Below are positions 22,243 through 34,008 of a stretch of 64,000 nt of DNA, piece by piece (the first letter of the stretch is position 1; each line of letters starts with the position of its first letter). Below the pieces are notes generated by a model. It did not search any database, was not told the DNA's origin, and saw nothing but the letters and a program-made list of their open reading frames with translations. The stretch is from Tillus elongatus (lineage: Eukaryota; Arthropoda; Insecta; Coleoptera; Cleridae). The stretch is taken from NCBI GenBank assembly GCA_964006375.1, contig OZ023265.1, forward strand, positions 6,985,160-7,049,159, read 5' to 3'. Position numbers and translations under genes: made by a program.

Positions 22243-24175
22243 CCGAGTGACAACTTTCAAGGCGGAACATAGGCGAATAACATGGGAAATCACATATTTG
22301 CAGTTTGCTCCTCACCTCTTTTATCTACAAGAACGGTAGTGGTGTCTATCAAAAGAGAATTAATTTTCTGGGCCTGCTGATACCAAATACCTACTAATTA
22401 AAAGCTCTTTTTGTCATGAGATGATAATCTAAATATTTTCGAAATGAGCAGCCATGACATGCTAAATTCGAATAATTTTGTTACTGTCAAATCAAACATT
22501 TTTGACATGCTAAATTCGAATAAGTTTGTTACTGTCAAATCAAACATTTTTCATTACCAATACATATTTTCCTGAAAAGCTTTAAAATGAATAATAATAA
22601 TAGCTATAGTAATGAGGAACGAGTGTTTATTGTAAAACATATTACAGTGCTGGCAGTTTGCGAAGAGTTCACGATTTGTTCTCAGTTAAGTACGATGATC
22701 GACCCATTCCATCCGTGAGCACAATCCAACGTATTTTAAGAAAATTTAAAGAAACTGCAAATGTAGCAGTAGAAAATAGGGGTCGTAAGCTTACAGCTGA
22801 ATTTGTATTATTTCAATATCAATGTATTTTTATAATGAAACAGGCGTTAGAAGACAAGTTAATGCAGAACTAGAGGAAAGGGTGCTAGCGTTATTCAATG
22901 TCAATCTAACTACAAGTACTAGAGTTGCACCAGAAGAATGTGGTGTTTCTCGGGAGCGTGTACGAAAAATCCTTTAAAGATACAACTACCACCCGTACAA
23001 GCCGCAGTACCATCAAGAGTTGTTGGCAATGGATGAAGAGAGCAGGCGTGAATTTTGTGAAGATGTTATGGAACGCGCCAATCGGGATCGCCATTTTCTT
23101 TCATTGATTTGCTTTACTGTCAAGTGCACGTTTACGCTAAATAATGAACCTAACGTACAGAATACAAGATACTGGACGCAACAAAACCCAAGGCTACAAC
23201 TTTCGACGAGATCCCAATACCTTCAGAAAATTAATATTTGGGCAGGCATTTTTAATAATCATCATTGGACAGTTTGAATTAATTGGCAATTTACATTCAG
23301 AAAATTATATGGAACTCTTGCTAAATAAGGTATGTCCGGCATTAGACGAAGTTGCAAATGAAAATCGGGAAGTCTGCTTTCAGCAGGATGGGTGTCCAGC
23401 TCATTTTGGTGTAGACGTAAGAACCTGTTTAGCTAATTTTTTCCTAATCATTGGATTGTTCGCGGTGGTAATATTAAATGGCCGGCCAGATCTCCCGATT
23501 TGGCACCTTGTAACTTCTTCTTGTGGGGTCACCTTAAAAACAAAATTTATGAAACTCGTCACCCAAATATCAATTCTTTGAGGGAGGCTATCTTTGCTGA
23601 ATGTGCACGCGTTAATAACCAACAACTCGCACAAGTTCGAAATACATTTTATAATAGGTTGGGATATTGTTTATATCAAAATGGGGGACTATTTGCATAT
23701 TTATTGTAATTGTTTCAGTTAAATTATTGTTACTTATTTTTTGTTAATAGTTAATTTTATAATTGTTCCGGAACTGCAGACACTACTGTTATAATTGCTT
23801 TTTCTTCAAAGTGTCTTATGTTAAAACAAAATCATGGTAAACGAGGATTTTCGTAATTTTTTAATAATGTGCAATCAGCATTATGCCCGATTATCAGATC
23901 ATCGTACTTAACTGAGGACAAATCTCAAACTTTTCGCAAACTGCCAGCACTGTAATATGTTTTTACAATAAACACTTGTTCCTCATTACTATAGTTATTA
24001 TTATTATTCATTGTCAAGCTTTTCAGGAAAATGTGTATTAATAATCAGAAATGTTTGATTTGACAGTAACAACATTATTCGAATTTGGCATGTCATGGCT
24101 GCTCACACTTTTAATTTTGCAAATATTTGATTTCCCATGTTATTCGCCTATGTTCCGCTTTGAAAGTTGTCACTC

Positions 24176-24177
<2 letters not shown>
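22243..24177 (+). mobile_element. Tc1/mariner-like element with long terminal inverted repeats
   Basis: Ends are CCGAGTGACAACTTTC at 22243 and its complement ending at 24177, each flanked by TA (22241-22242 and 24178-24179), the target duplication of this superfamily. The right arm matches the left for about 290 bp (23885-24177), including the first 30 or so codons of the transposase gene. The left arm contains an extra segment of roughly 130 bp and a tandem duplication of about 55 bp around AAATTCGAATAA (22465-22550). Confidence 0.9.
22587..23709 (+). pseudogene. Mariner-like transposase, several frameshifts
   Basis: Cut-and-paste transposase. It starts MNNNNSYSNEERVFIVK at an ATG at 22587. 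An HTH follows (SVSTIQRILRKFKETANVAV), then a second HTH region (ECGVSRERVRKIL) and a DDE domain. The first catalytic Asp is lost: CFTVKCTFTL, with Val where Asp is expected. The second is present in CFQQDGCPAHFG, the third in WPARSPDLAPCNFFLWGHLK. The C-terminus reads NRLGYCLYQNGGLFAYLL before TAA at 23707. Frames change near 22635 (one A lost; the copy of this stretch in the right arm keeps it), 22850, 22970, 23215-23270 and 23445-23500. It resembles the 650-2691 transposase in its WGHLK region but is a separate family. Confidence 0.88.

Positions 24178-24245
<68 letters not shown>
24178..24245. repeat. (AT)n microsatellite grown from the TA target duplication
   Basis: Its first two bases are the right TA duplication of the mariner-like element. 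The left TA has no such expansion. Confidence 0.9.
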
Positions 24246-24248
<3 letters not shown>

Positions 24249-24780
24249 AAATAGCTTTTATTCACACAGTAAATAATACAATACTCAAGTGCACAATGAA
24301 AAAGAAACAAAAACAATAAATACAACAATACAACATACTTTACAAGAACACAGTTCCATGTGCATAATTAAGAGAAAAAAAAATTAACTGTGTGAATTGG
24401 GCGAAGTTCAGACGGATGTAAAATCATCCCTGCTCTACCACTTACGCCCAAATAAAAACATATCTATGTATCCCATCGATATCTCAAAAAATACTTGACT
24501 GATTTGGAACAAATTTGGGAATTATCCTTATTTTGATAATGGCTTGGATGAGTTCGTTCATCAAATCTTAGCGGGCAATTTTTCTTAGTAAAAAATTAAA
24601 AAATATTTTTTAAAACGCAATACCTCTCAAATTGTCTAAGTAATTGAAACGAATATTTACAACGTAAAAGAACATAGACATTCGTGGTTGTGTACCAATT
24701 TTCAAGTCGTTTGATCAAAGGAAAATAAATTTATTCGAAATTAATAATAAAATAATCCTCGACATCCCTTTAGATTCTGT
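24246..24780. repeat. Unassigned AT-rich sequence and decayed AT-bearing repeat interior
   Basis: 24246-24470 is unrecognised. From about 24475 words such as ATCTCAAAAAATACTTGACTG and GCTTGGATGAGTTCGTT match the interior of AT-bearing repeats. Confidence 0.45.
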
Positions 24781-25104
24781 AATGCAATATCTACAATGTT
24801 GGACAAAGCCAGATGACGTAATATGTACTGCTATGCTATTTAAATAAATCGTAGATAAAAATCTAAACAATGGAGGTTGTCGCAAGTTATCAGCATGGAC
24901 AACGTTGTGAGAGATACGGCAGGGACGCCATCTCGGTGCAGGACCCGGTAATGTTGTCCCGATAGCTCTAGTTTACAAAAATTTTTATAGATAGAGATGT
25001 ACAATCAACTAAGAATTGTGTGATGCCAGCCTTGGGCTATTTATTTCCTGATACCAGGACAAAGTTTCAAACGCCGTTAATTTCGGCATGCGAATGTATA
25101 CTAT
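24781..25104. other. No gene recognised
   Basis: Mixed-composition stretch with a less AT-rich part at 24890-24970. No frames or matches. Confidence 0.35.
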
Positions 25105-25424
25105 AAACAAAACATTTCGGGACGCAGCAAGTGCGTTATAGTAGTGAATTTGCATAGGAATTGTACACTATTAGTAAGATATATTATTAAAACTAATTCT
25201 TTAAATTTAAATGAACCTTGGAGATCGGCTTTAGAGTCCCAGTTAGCGATTATTCGAAAAAAATTATATTTTATATGGAGCTAGAAAATTAAAATTTGGT
25301 CTTAGATATAATATGTAAGTATTGCAAGTGCCTTTAAAAAAGTGTTACCAATTTCATTAAAGTTACAAAAGTTTTTCAGAAAAAAATAATTATTTACAAA
25401 TTGCCAAATTATAAATATGGGAGG
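25105..25424 (+). repeat. Module D repeat, copy 2
   Basis: Begins CGGGACGCAGCAAGTGCGTT at 25109 and carries the GTACACTATTAGTAAG interior. It is joined directly to H12. Confidence 0.7.
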
Positions 25425-26100
<676 letters not shown>

Positions 26101-26139
26101 TTATTTTGATGAAATATGGTACATTGTTTTTACTATATA

Positions 26140-26300
26140 GGTTATTCTTCTTCTTCTTTGCTTATGGCGTCTGTTTCTACTAACAATTCGCCAGCTCATT
26201 AGGGGTGAGATCATAATCTGTCTGGCTCTTAACCATGTTATGACCTCTATTCTTCTCTCTTCTGGTTTATATTCATTCACATTCAGTAACACCAAGGATC
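26140..26300 (-). repeat. Possible LINE 3' tail with GAA repeats
   Basis: Minus-strand sequence ends AGCAAAGAAGAAGAAGAATAA, like the GAA-rich tail of the RTE copy at 1533. The preceding 130 bp is not the same as that copy, so it may be a related element or a coincidence. Confidence 0.35.
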
Positions 26301-26478
26301 GGATGCTTAAGGTTTCAAACAGATGTAGATAGTAGGGATCATAAAACGGAGGTAACTGATTATATATTTATATTGTTATAATTTAAAAAGGCGATTAATA
26401 TTTTAACAGTTTCCAAATTGAGGTGACAAAGTATCACTTTCATATTAAATGGTGCTGTAATACCGGTGTTCTGTACTT

Positions 26479-26481
<3 letters not shown>

Positions 26482-26540
<59 letters not shown>
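26482..26540. repeat. (AT)n microsatellite truncating LineB
   Basis: LineB coding sequence runs up to CPIHKIPD and then turns into the array. Nothing beyond the array belongs to LineB. Confidence 0.97.
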
Positions 26541-26543
<3 letters not shown>

Positions 26544-27816
26544 TGGAATTTTGTGTATTGGGCATTCTAAGAATATATGATCAAGATCTTCCACTTGACC
26601 ACATTCACATAAGGGTGTTTCGGCTATATTTATTTTATATAGATGTGACTTCATCACGCAATGCCCTGTTCGCATTCTTATTATTGTAGTAATGTGTCTT
26701 CTGTTTATGTATGGAAATGAACTATACCAAGGTCTTTTAGGATACTTTACTTGAATGTCTCTGTACCATTTTGTATGTGTGTTTTTTCCCAATGCTCGCC
26801 AAATTCTTTTTGTATCGCTTGTCTGTAGTCAGGTAACAGGTCTAAAGGACTCATTTCTATCGATATTAGTACATTGAGTTGACACCCTGTTTTGGCCAGG
26901 ATGTCTGCTTGCTCGTTTTCGTTGATTCCTCTGTGACCTGGTATCCAAGCCATTTTGATGTGTATATTTTCACTTTCTGCTTCTAAAATAGTACTTTTTG
27001 TTTTAAGACAGATAAAGTCATTATTCGCATTCAATCCACGTACAGTCACTTTATCTATTGCACTACTTGAGTCTGACAGGATGATGGCATTATTGATTTG
27101 TTTTTCTAGGCAAAAATTGCAGGCTTTTTGGATTGCTATAACCTCTGCTGTACATATATTGATGTAATTGGGTAATCGAGCTGCAAAGTTTATTTCCAAA
27201 CTAGGTATATATATACTCCGAAGCCTGTTTTTTGTAAGTCTTTAGATGCGTCAGTGTATAAAAGTGTATGTGTGTTTTGGTATTTGTCTATTGCCTCTAA
27301 GAAATGTATATTAGTTGTGTCCTGTTTATTTAGATTTAAATTTAGAGGTTTTATTTGTGCCATTTGGACTTTGTATTCTGTACTATAACAAGGAAGTTTG
27401 TCATGTTGTTGTATTTTGTTTTTGTCTTTTTCAAGTCTTTTGTATGCCTCTATAATATATGGTGCTTCCCTATTTCTCCAATATCCCTGCCGAACTTGCA
27501 CTGCGCTTTGAATATTTACAATCATATCTATTAGAGGGTGGTTTTCAATTCTGATAATTTTCAAGAGGAATTTGGATACTAACCATTTTCTTCTATATTC
27601 TAAGTCAATCTCCCCTGTTTCAGCTAGGAGAGCCTGAGTCGGCGTTATTTTCATGCACCCTGTTATTATCCGGAGGGCCACAAATTGCACTGTGTTTAAT
27701 TTTTTTAGTATATCTTTTGAGCATGGCTTTAATATGTGCGAACCATAATCTAGATGTGACTTTACTAGTCCATTGTACGCCATTTGAATTGTGACTGGGT
27801 CTGCACCCCACCATGT
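26541..27816 (-). mobile_element. LineB (RNase H-bearing LINE), 3' part
   Basis: The downstream portion of a LINE whose upstream part lies at 29955-30185. It ends at the AT array without its 3' untranslated tail. The 5 bp at its other end (CATGT, 27812-27816) are repeated at 29955-29959 across an insertion. Confidence 0.88.
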
Positions 27817-27833
27817 ATGACGCCGCCGCACTT
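26541..27833 (-). pseudogene. LineB ORF2: polymerase C-terminus, RNase H and Cys motif
   Basis: Reading on the minus strand: TWWGADPVTIQMAYNGLVKS and SHLDYGSHIL (polymerase thumb region), then an RNase H domain with all four acidic sites visible in TLLYTDASKD, CTAEVIAI, ILSDSSSAIDKV and WIPGHRGINENEQADILAK. The CCHC-like motif CECGQVEDLDHIFLEC follows. RNase H would degrade the RNA strand after first-strand synthesis. A frameshift lies at about 27200 next to a short TATATATA tract, and another at about 26770. The domain order (polymerase, RNase H, Cys motif) points to the I/Jockey/LOA assemblage; the exact clade is not resolvable by eye. Confidence 0.88.
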
Positions 27834-29954
27834 CCTTTTATACCAGATGACAAATGCTCAAATAATTCCTAATCTATTCACAAATCTAATTTGTCATTGA
27901 CATAAGCTAAGTTACCGGGAAGTTAAAGGGCCGCCAGCTTTTATACAGTGGAGATGGGCGTGGGTCAAAATAAGATGTTAACTAGGGGCGCCACTTGATT
28001 GTTTAACCTCCACTCCCGGATATTCTAATAAGATGTTCACTAATATGCTTCCTTGCCCAGATCCAACACAACCAAGAATTCTTGGATCACACTGGCAACT
28101 ATAGCCAACCACAATCGAGAACAAGAAGCTACAAGGGAGTTATAATTATGGTAACACAACTAAATTTCAGAACGGTATGGTCTCATAGACCCACAAGTAA
28201 AGGTAACGGTAGGGATCTAATCTATCAACAGCCCTGAAAACAAAACACAAACACAAAACCAAAACACACCTATAATATGATAAAATAAGGGCTTTTATTA
28301 AGCTTCTTTGGCCTACAAGAATTTATTAAAAGCTGTTCTAAAATTCTGATCTAAAATAAAAAGTCTCTATAATATAACTAAAATGGCTTACTACAAAATA
28401 ATCAAGATGTTTAATGAGTATGTATGACTGTACTCCAAATATAATTGCTCTATGGAAAAATTCCACTTTTCGTGCACGCAAAGCTCACAACTTATTTCCC
28501 CAAATATGAATTAATTACACGTTAATTAAGGTAAGTGGCCTGATTACATATCAAGTCCCAAAGAATAATCAATAAGCTTGACTAATGCTAACAATATATG
28601 ATAACTGATGGTACTATCAAAAGTGAAGCAATTATATTAACAAAGGTTTCATAAAAATCTGTACCACATTTATTGAAGTTTAAATAAAATAAATTCAGTT
28701 TGATTTTAGCAAATTTAACAGAGATGAATATTTAAAATTTAGCTTATCAAGATTGTCTCTCTTATCACTCTATTCTTTATCACAAAACGGAAAATTCTGA
28801 CTTGAAATTCCTGGACTTCCAGGCCATCAAATTACCAACAATTTTCATACCAAACTAAGGCCTTTAGGGGTACGGGACTGCAACCACGGGAATAATGCAA
28901 CAACGGAACGGCAATGCGACAACGGAAAGCGAAGACCTCCTCACTGAGATCCTAATTCATAAATTCCAGATTCCACAGCTGACGGGAATTATCATTGCTC
29001 TTGACTAGCACATAAAACTCCATTTAATTCCATAGCCATACTTCGTTCGGTACATGAAAATTCGCTATTCCATGCGAGACTTATTCCACTCAAAATTATG
29101 ATACGTGAATTTGCCAAAGGTACTGCCCAATACAAAAACTCTCTATTCAGTACTAAAATCGCCCAACACAAGAACTTTCCACCCGCTACTAGAAATTTTC
29201 CATCCACTACTAGAATCGCTCTATCCGGCACAAAAACTCTTCTATCCGGCACAAGAATTTCTCTATCCAGCACAAGAATTTCTCTATCCAGCACAAGAAC
29301 CCTAAAAACAATAAGTAACGGAATGCTAGAGGTGTTATAGTTACGAGAGAGGATGATTTCTTACCTCCAAAGAGGGAAACGAAACTCCAACAACGGGACA
29401 AGATCAATGTAGTCCTTATATCCCCTCAAACGGGTATCTCTACAGTCTTCAGCACTAAATCCGTACATTACGACATCACCTAAAAGAATGCAGATTATGT
29501 TCTGAGTGCAATTAAATCCACAAAGGGGGATAATTAATATCCAAATTGCTCCTCAGAACGAACCACGTGTTAACTCCAACAACTGCCAACGAAAAATCTC
29601 CCTCTCGAGCCTTCCGGAGCATTCACATTTCCTACCTGAAAGCAGGTAACGCCACTCGTTACCTCTCACTTGCATCCCATACGTCCCCAGCCATCTATCC
29701 TTCTCAACATGCGGACCATTCTCGAACCACCGACAAACTTAACTGCACGCAAGCGTGGCAGCCGACACGATATACCAGGGGTAGTACAAATAGAAATGAT
29801 TTAACAAAAGATCTCAATTTTATTCCGTATACGAGGGATAGCCAGAAGAAATAACCACGATTGTCGCCAATAATTCTCTGTTCAAAGCAGAGGAGGAACC
29901 ACAAATACGTCCAAACTAGCTTAGTTGTTTAGCTATTCAATTTATACTGTTACA
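27817..29954 (-). mobile_element. Unclassified 2.14-kb insertion in LineB
   Basis: Flanked by the 5-bp duplication CATGT. Removing the insert and one repeat rejoins LineB in frame (FFRT followed by WWGADP). On the minus strand it begins TGTAACAG and ends GGCGTCAT. There is no terminal inverted repeat and no poly(A). It holds two TATAAAA boxes near the right minus-strand end (about 27945 and 27842), several AATAAA-like words and an internal 24-bp minisatellite. A 5-bp duplication and TGT start suggest an LTR-type element or a very long solo LTR, but it does not end in CA. I cannot classify it. Confidence 0.8.
29105..29305. repeat. Degenerate 24-bp minisatellite
   Basis: On the minus strand the unit reads roughly TTCTTGTGCTGGATAGAGAA and is repeated about eight times, perfect on one side and decayed on the other. 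In one frame it gives an 8-residue repeat (LDREILV-type) within a 100-codon open frame at 28992-29294. It lies inside the 2.14-kb insertion. Confidence 0.85.
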
Positions 29955-30185
29955 CATGTTCTGAAAAATGTTCTAATTATATTTATATTTTTTAGTGCTT
30001 TGCTTTTAATTGAGTTTATATGCGCTGTCCATTTTAGGTTTTCAGTAAATATCACTCCCAGGTAAGTAACCTGTTGTTTAAATGGTATGTGTTTGTTACT
30101 TATGTTGGTCTGAGATGGCTGTTGATTCCTTTTACTTTTGGTAAACCACATGGCTTCGCATTTATTTGTTGAGAGGGTTAACCAC
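29955..30185 (-). pseudogene. LineB ORF2, polymerase segment upstream of the insertion
   Basis: Minus strand: LSTNKCEAMWFTKSKRN, QQVTYLGVIFTENLKWTAHI and ALKNINIIRTFFRT, the region just after the catalytic palm in I/Jockey-type polymerases. It continues directly into TWWGADP at 27833 once the insertion is removed. The 5' side is cut at about 30185 by a module B repeat end. Confidence 0.85.
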
Positions 30186-30285
30186 ATTTGATGCCTGCCT
30201 TTATTAAAGAAAGACATATTTGTTGTTTACAACAATCTTATGAAAATTCACTACCATAACGCACTTGCTGCGTCCAGACTTTTAA
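30178..30285 (+). repeat. Module B 3' end fragment
   Basis: Contains ATTTGATGCCTGCC and terminates with ACCATAACGCACTTGCTGCG followed by TCCAGAC, the family stem-loop terminus. Confidence 0.65.
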
Positions 30286-30915
30286 ATTTTGTCCGACAGA
30301 TTCGTGTGCAAAATCTTTTAGACGCGATGAAATTTCTTTATAACAATATAATGTCATATCTTTAAGTAAGTGTAATAATATAAATTTCGTCAAACGTTTG
30401 AGTCCTTAAGTTTACTGACTTTTCACAGAATTTGTGACGCAGTTCCTATGAAAAATGATATCTACCTTGTAATATATTTAAACGACATAGGTAAACGGGA
30501 TATTAATCGCTTATATTGAAAACTTATTCATCGTACGAAGTAATCAACAAATCATTTTATAACCTAACGTGGGCAGATAACAAAGAATGAATCGATCATA
30601 AAGTTTCCAAAATGTGGCTATATTTCACAACCAGGCAACATTTATCAGCTTAATAATTTAAATATTTTATAAAAAGGGAACTGGTGGTAAAATAAATCAC
30701 CACAAAAATGTTTCGCATCTTGAGCTAATGTGTTTAATAAATAATGCGATATACAGGCCGACTCAAAATAAATAATACACAGAACAGCAGCGGATTCCTG
30801 GTATGAAACTATCACGATTTGGCTAAACTCATCATGGTTCAAACAACAAAACTAAAAGAAATACAGGTTGTTAAAATATAAAAAAAAGTATTTGAATTTC
30901 CTTGATATCTATTAA
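30286..30915. other. No gene recognised
   Basis: AT-rich, unique within the window. Confidence 0.35.
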
Positions 30916-30923
30916 AAAAAATT

Positions 30924-31420
30924 CTGGACGCAGCAAGTGCGTTATGGTAGTGAATTTTCATAAAAATCTTTTTAACAACAAATATGTGTGTTTTTTTAAG
31001 AAAACAGGAATGAAGTTTGGTTACCAGTATAACCTATATAGTAAAACTCTGGACGTAGCAAGTGCGTTATGGTAGTAAATTTTCATAAAAATCTTTGTAA
31101 TAACAAATATGTGTGTTTTTTTAAGAAAGCAGGAATGAAGTTTGGTTACCAGTATAACCTATATAGTAAAACTCTGGACGTAGCAAGTGCGTTATGGTAG
31201 TGAATTTTCATAAAAATCTTTTTAATAACAAATATGTGTGTTTTTTTAAGAAAACAGGAATGAAGTTTGGTTACCAGTATAACCTATATAGTAAAACTCT
31301 GGACGCAGCAAGTGCGTTATGGTAGTGAATTTTCATAAAAATCTTTTTAATAACAAATATGTGTTTTTTTAAGAAATAATAATCAAATTTTGTTACCAGT
31401 ATAACCTATATAGTAAAAAC
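30924..31420 (-). repeat. Four tandem 125-bp units
   Basis: Units start at CTGG in 30924, 31049, 31174 and 31299, exactly 125 bp apart, and differ by only a few substitutions (for example GACGCAGC versus GACGTAGC). Each contains one full family terminus. Not CRISPR-like: there are no unique spacers. Confidence 0.9.
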
Positions 31421-32400
31421 AATGTGCCATGTTTCATCAAAATAACTTTATTGTGTGAAAATGTCCAAGATTTCCAAAAGTAAACTTAAAGTGTTCCCGA
31501 AAAAACACGTTTCTTGGTCAACCTTATAGGTTAATAGCAAATTGAGCTGTTCAAATATAAAACATTTGATCAAAATTCGCTACCATAACGCACTTGCTGC
31601 GTCCAGAATTTCTTTTCTTACAAACATGCATTATACTTCAATGGAAAATGCAAAAATGCAATAAGGCGCGTTTGATTAAAAAAAGGAAATTTGTATCACC
31701 AGCGACTTATGGGCCACCCTGTGATTGTAGAAATATTATTTTAAGATTTAGCTCAAGACACCCTATAATTAATATATACAAATTTTTTTCATATCTTATA
31801 TAATAACGGATATATTGAGCTTTATTGATTTTTTACGAAAATTCGACAAAAATTATATACCATTAAACGATAAACTCTATAGCTAAGGCTACTGCCAAGA
31901 ATCAGAGACAGGGTCTATTTGAAATGAATTTTCTGCAAATATTTTAGTAAAATGAAGGACAATGACGGTTGAAATTAAGACTTTAGGGTTTGTAAAACAT
32001 CCTTCTTGAGACATTTTATTTCTATAGCCCGTATTAGATTTAAGTTATTTGCCTAAATGTTGCCAATTTTGACATTTTAAATCGCCACTTTGACGTTTTG
32101 AGGAAAACCCCAATTTATTTTTCTTTAAATGCATATAACTTTTTTGTCTTACGACCTACATAGCTAAATTTTGGCAGGTGACTTACCTATAAGAATATAA
32201 ACGCGTGTACCAAATTTCGTTGCCCTTACTTTGTTAATTCCGGAGATATAATTTTTTTCGAAAAAAAACACAAAATTTTCCGGGAAAACCTGGGCAGATT
32301 TTCCTGGCTAACGAACTCATCCAAGCCATTTGCAAAAGGAATTTTTTCACCAAACTTAATCAAAATCGGCCCATTATTTTTTGAGTTATCGGTGTGATAC

Positions 32401-32534
<134 letters not shown>

Positions 32535-32667
32535 ATATAAAAATTGAAACTGACCCCGGATATGTTTTCTGGGGGGCCTAATTAGCGCTTATTTGAAGAA
32601 ATTTTTTCAAAATACAAAAGTCGGGATCTCCTCATTAGTGAATTTTTTTTAAGAAAATTCACTAAAA

Positions 32668-33005
32668 GTTTAGGACACAGCAAGCGCATTTAGTACAGGC
32701 AATATATGAGCCCGTTACTCTTGTTCATAATGCATTAAACTACAGGAGTTATTTTTTTTTGATACATAGGTTCAGAATAACGCACTGAATGTAAAAACAC
32801 AAAATCCTTACAAAAGGAGGGCGGAAGTGCCGCCATTTTGAGAAAAACCGTTTCGGTCTATAACTCCGTAACCCTGCACTCTAGGCCAAAAATGGTAATG
32901 ACCTTTATTGTAGATAATTACATTTATCATCTTTTTTGTATAACATTTGTTTTTGTATCACTCATCGTTTACAACTTATATGACTCTTAGCATTCATTTA
33001 TTGAC
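32668..33005. repeat. Module C repeat, copy 1
   Basis: Begins at a relic AGGACACAGCAAGCGC and contains GGCGGAAGTGCCGCCATTTT and AACCGTTTCGGYCTAYAAC. Counterparts are at 35300-35640 (direct) and 37020-37290 (inverted). Confidence 0.75.
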
Positions 33006-33153
33006 TTTTAGTGAATTTTCGTAGAAAAAATTCACTAATGGGGAGATCCCGACTTTTGAATTTTGAAAAATTTTTGCAAATAAGCGCGAACTAGGACCCC
33101 TAGAACCCATATCCGGGGTTAGTTTCAATTTTTATATGTTTATATGTTTATAT

Positions 33154-33250
<97 letters not shown>

Positions 33251-33722
33251 GGTATCACACCGATAACTCAAAAAATGATGGGCCGATTTTGATAAAATTT
33301 GGCATGTACCTTCCTTTTGTAAATGGCATTGACAAGTTTGTTAGTCAGGAAAATTGAGCGTGGTTTTCTGGAAAAATTTTGAGTTTTCATTCGAAGAAAA
33401 TTTTTATCGCAAAGAATAATGGGCCGATTTTGATAAAATTTGGCATGTACCGTCCTTTTGTAAATGGCTTTGACAAGTTCGTTAATCAGAAAAATCGGAC
33501 GAGGTTTTCTGAAAAAAGTGTGAGTTTTCATTTGAAAAAAAATTTTATCTTAAAAAATAAAAATCTATGATAACGAAATTTGGTAGGTAGGTTTACGATA
33601 TAAAAAGTAAACTATAAAATAAAATTTATATTTCTATGTTACAAGAAAAAAAAGTTATAATAAAATATTTTGTGCCAGATCATTTCTATGAAAATTCACT
33701 ACCATAACGCACTTGCTGCGTC
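33006..33722 (+). mobile_element. AT-bearing element H3, complete, plus orientation
   Basis: Mirror image of H1: hairpin TTTTAGTGAATTTTCGTAG/AAAAATTCACTAATGG, GATCCCGAC block, array, two tandem 130-bp units, the TTCTATGTTACAAG block and the stem-loop terminus ending TGCGTC at 33722. It shows that the hairpin-to-stem-loop order is constant whichever strand carries it. Confidence 0.72.
33158..33247. repeat. (AT)n microsatellite inside H3
   Basis: 90 bp, preceded by three TATATGTT steps that look like an earlier state of the array edge. Confidence 0.97.
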
Positions 33723-34008
33723 TTTGAGTTTTTTACCTATATCGTGGTTAATAATTGTTTAAAAAATAAAATGCTTATAACTTAACTTTTCAACAGACAA
33801 ATTTCCTACAATTTTTACTAAAAACTTTTTTTTCTCAAATCAATATTTTCAAAGTTATAACGCGTTAAATGTTGCACTTTTCAATCGACAAATTTTTCTA
33901 GAAATATTTTAGTAAAATGAAGGACAATGATGGTTAAAGCTAAGACTTCAGGCTTTGTAAAACATTCGTCTTGAGACATTTTCTTTCCATAGCTTATATT
34001 ATAAAAAA
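33723..34008. repeat. Interior sequence of an AT-bearing element, interrupted by H4
   Basis: Matches 35645-35915 (TACCTATATCKTGGTTAATAA and GACAATGATGGTT blocks). The match breaks at 34008, where H4 begins. Confidence 0.6.

Noticed and set aside
29546..29854. 102-codon frame on the plus strand
   Set aside because: It lies inside the 2.14-kb insertion, has no recognisable motif and is not repeated elsewhere, so it cannot be distinguished from chance.
30924..31420. CRISPR-like array
   Set aside because: The 125-bp units are head-to-tail without unique spacers, in a eukaryotic transposon context.
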